Shown: positions 23,025-23,048 of the stretch, in pieces
How positions within the stretch are numbered: the stretch's first letter is position 1
How the letters are laid out: each line of letters opens with the position of its first letter
Source: CAYSLC01 sp964431545
Lineage (GTDB): Bacteria > Desulfobacterota > Desulfobacteria > Desulfobacterales > JAABSP01
DNA: 23,048 nt
Assembly: GCA_964431545.1 (NCBI GenBank)
Contig: CAYSLC010000069.1
Coordinates: 1 to 23,048 of the forward strand
Direction of reading: 5' to 3'
Notes under the pieces: generated by a model
Database searches by the model: none
Seen by the model: only the letters and a program-made list of their open reading frames with translations
What the model was told of the DNA's origin: nothing
Position numbers and translations under genes: made by a program

Positions 23025-23048
23025 CCATTTTCCGAGCCCATCCTTTTT

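Overview
The window looks like chromosomal DNA of a GC-rich Gram-negative bacterium. The best guess is a member of the former Deltaproteobacteria (Desulfobacterota-like). This rests on family content: a type-1 periplasmic binding protein with no permease, a chemoreceptor fused to PilZ, a secreted FecR protein next to a TPR/beta-barrel protein, and a giant secreted protein with a Cys-Phe-Ile C-terminal tag. No rRNA, tRNA or other taxonomic marker is present, so the genus is open. I see no tRNA, CRISPR array, transposase or attachment site. Fourteen genes fill almost all of the window.

Region 1 (about 1-5000) is housekeeping and accessory envelope. It holds a cyclopropane fatty acid synthase (+ strand). 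Convergent to it is a minus-strand set: a two-domain PRC-barrel periplasmic protein, a small degenerate receiver-like protein started by GTG 2 nt after it, and an AmmeMemoRadiSam B (MEMO1-like) protein. A divergent 320-nt spacer separates these from an orphan branched-chain-amino-acid-type substrate-binding protein (+).

Region 2 (5000-7612, minus) is a large methyl-accepting chemotaxis protein. Its sensor region is a tandem duplication with an exact 152-residue offset, and it ends in a PilZ domain.

Region 3 (7726-12413, minus) is the most interesting part. It is a tight three-gene operon: a protein built of winged-helix-like units, an unusual P-loop ATPase, and a fusion of a RecB/Cas4-type PD-(D/E)XK nuclease to a complete soluble FtsK/SpoIIIE motor. 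The genes are 21 nt apart or overlap by 19 nt. I do not recognise the set as a named system. A DNA-recognition (winged helix) plus loader/switch ATPase plus translocating nuclease arrangement suggests an undescribed anti-invader or DNA-processing system; this is inference.

Region 4 (12570-23024, minus) is an envelope and surface cluster: a lipoprotein with a duplicated domain, a TPR plus outer-membrane beta-barrel protein with the layout of Slam (DUF560), a secreted FecR-domain protein, a small STN-like secreted protein with an Arg-rich tail, and a 1810-residue protein of repeated carboxypeptidase-regulatory/Cna-B-like beta domains with a C-terminal sorting-like tag. A promoter-like element lies just before the TPR/barrel gene. 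A strong hairpin with the last stop codon in its loop closes the cluster. The simplest reading is a dedicated export or surface-display locus in which the barrel protein handles one or more neighbouring secreted proteins.
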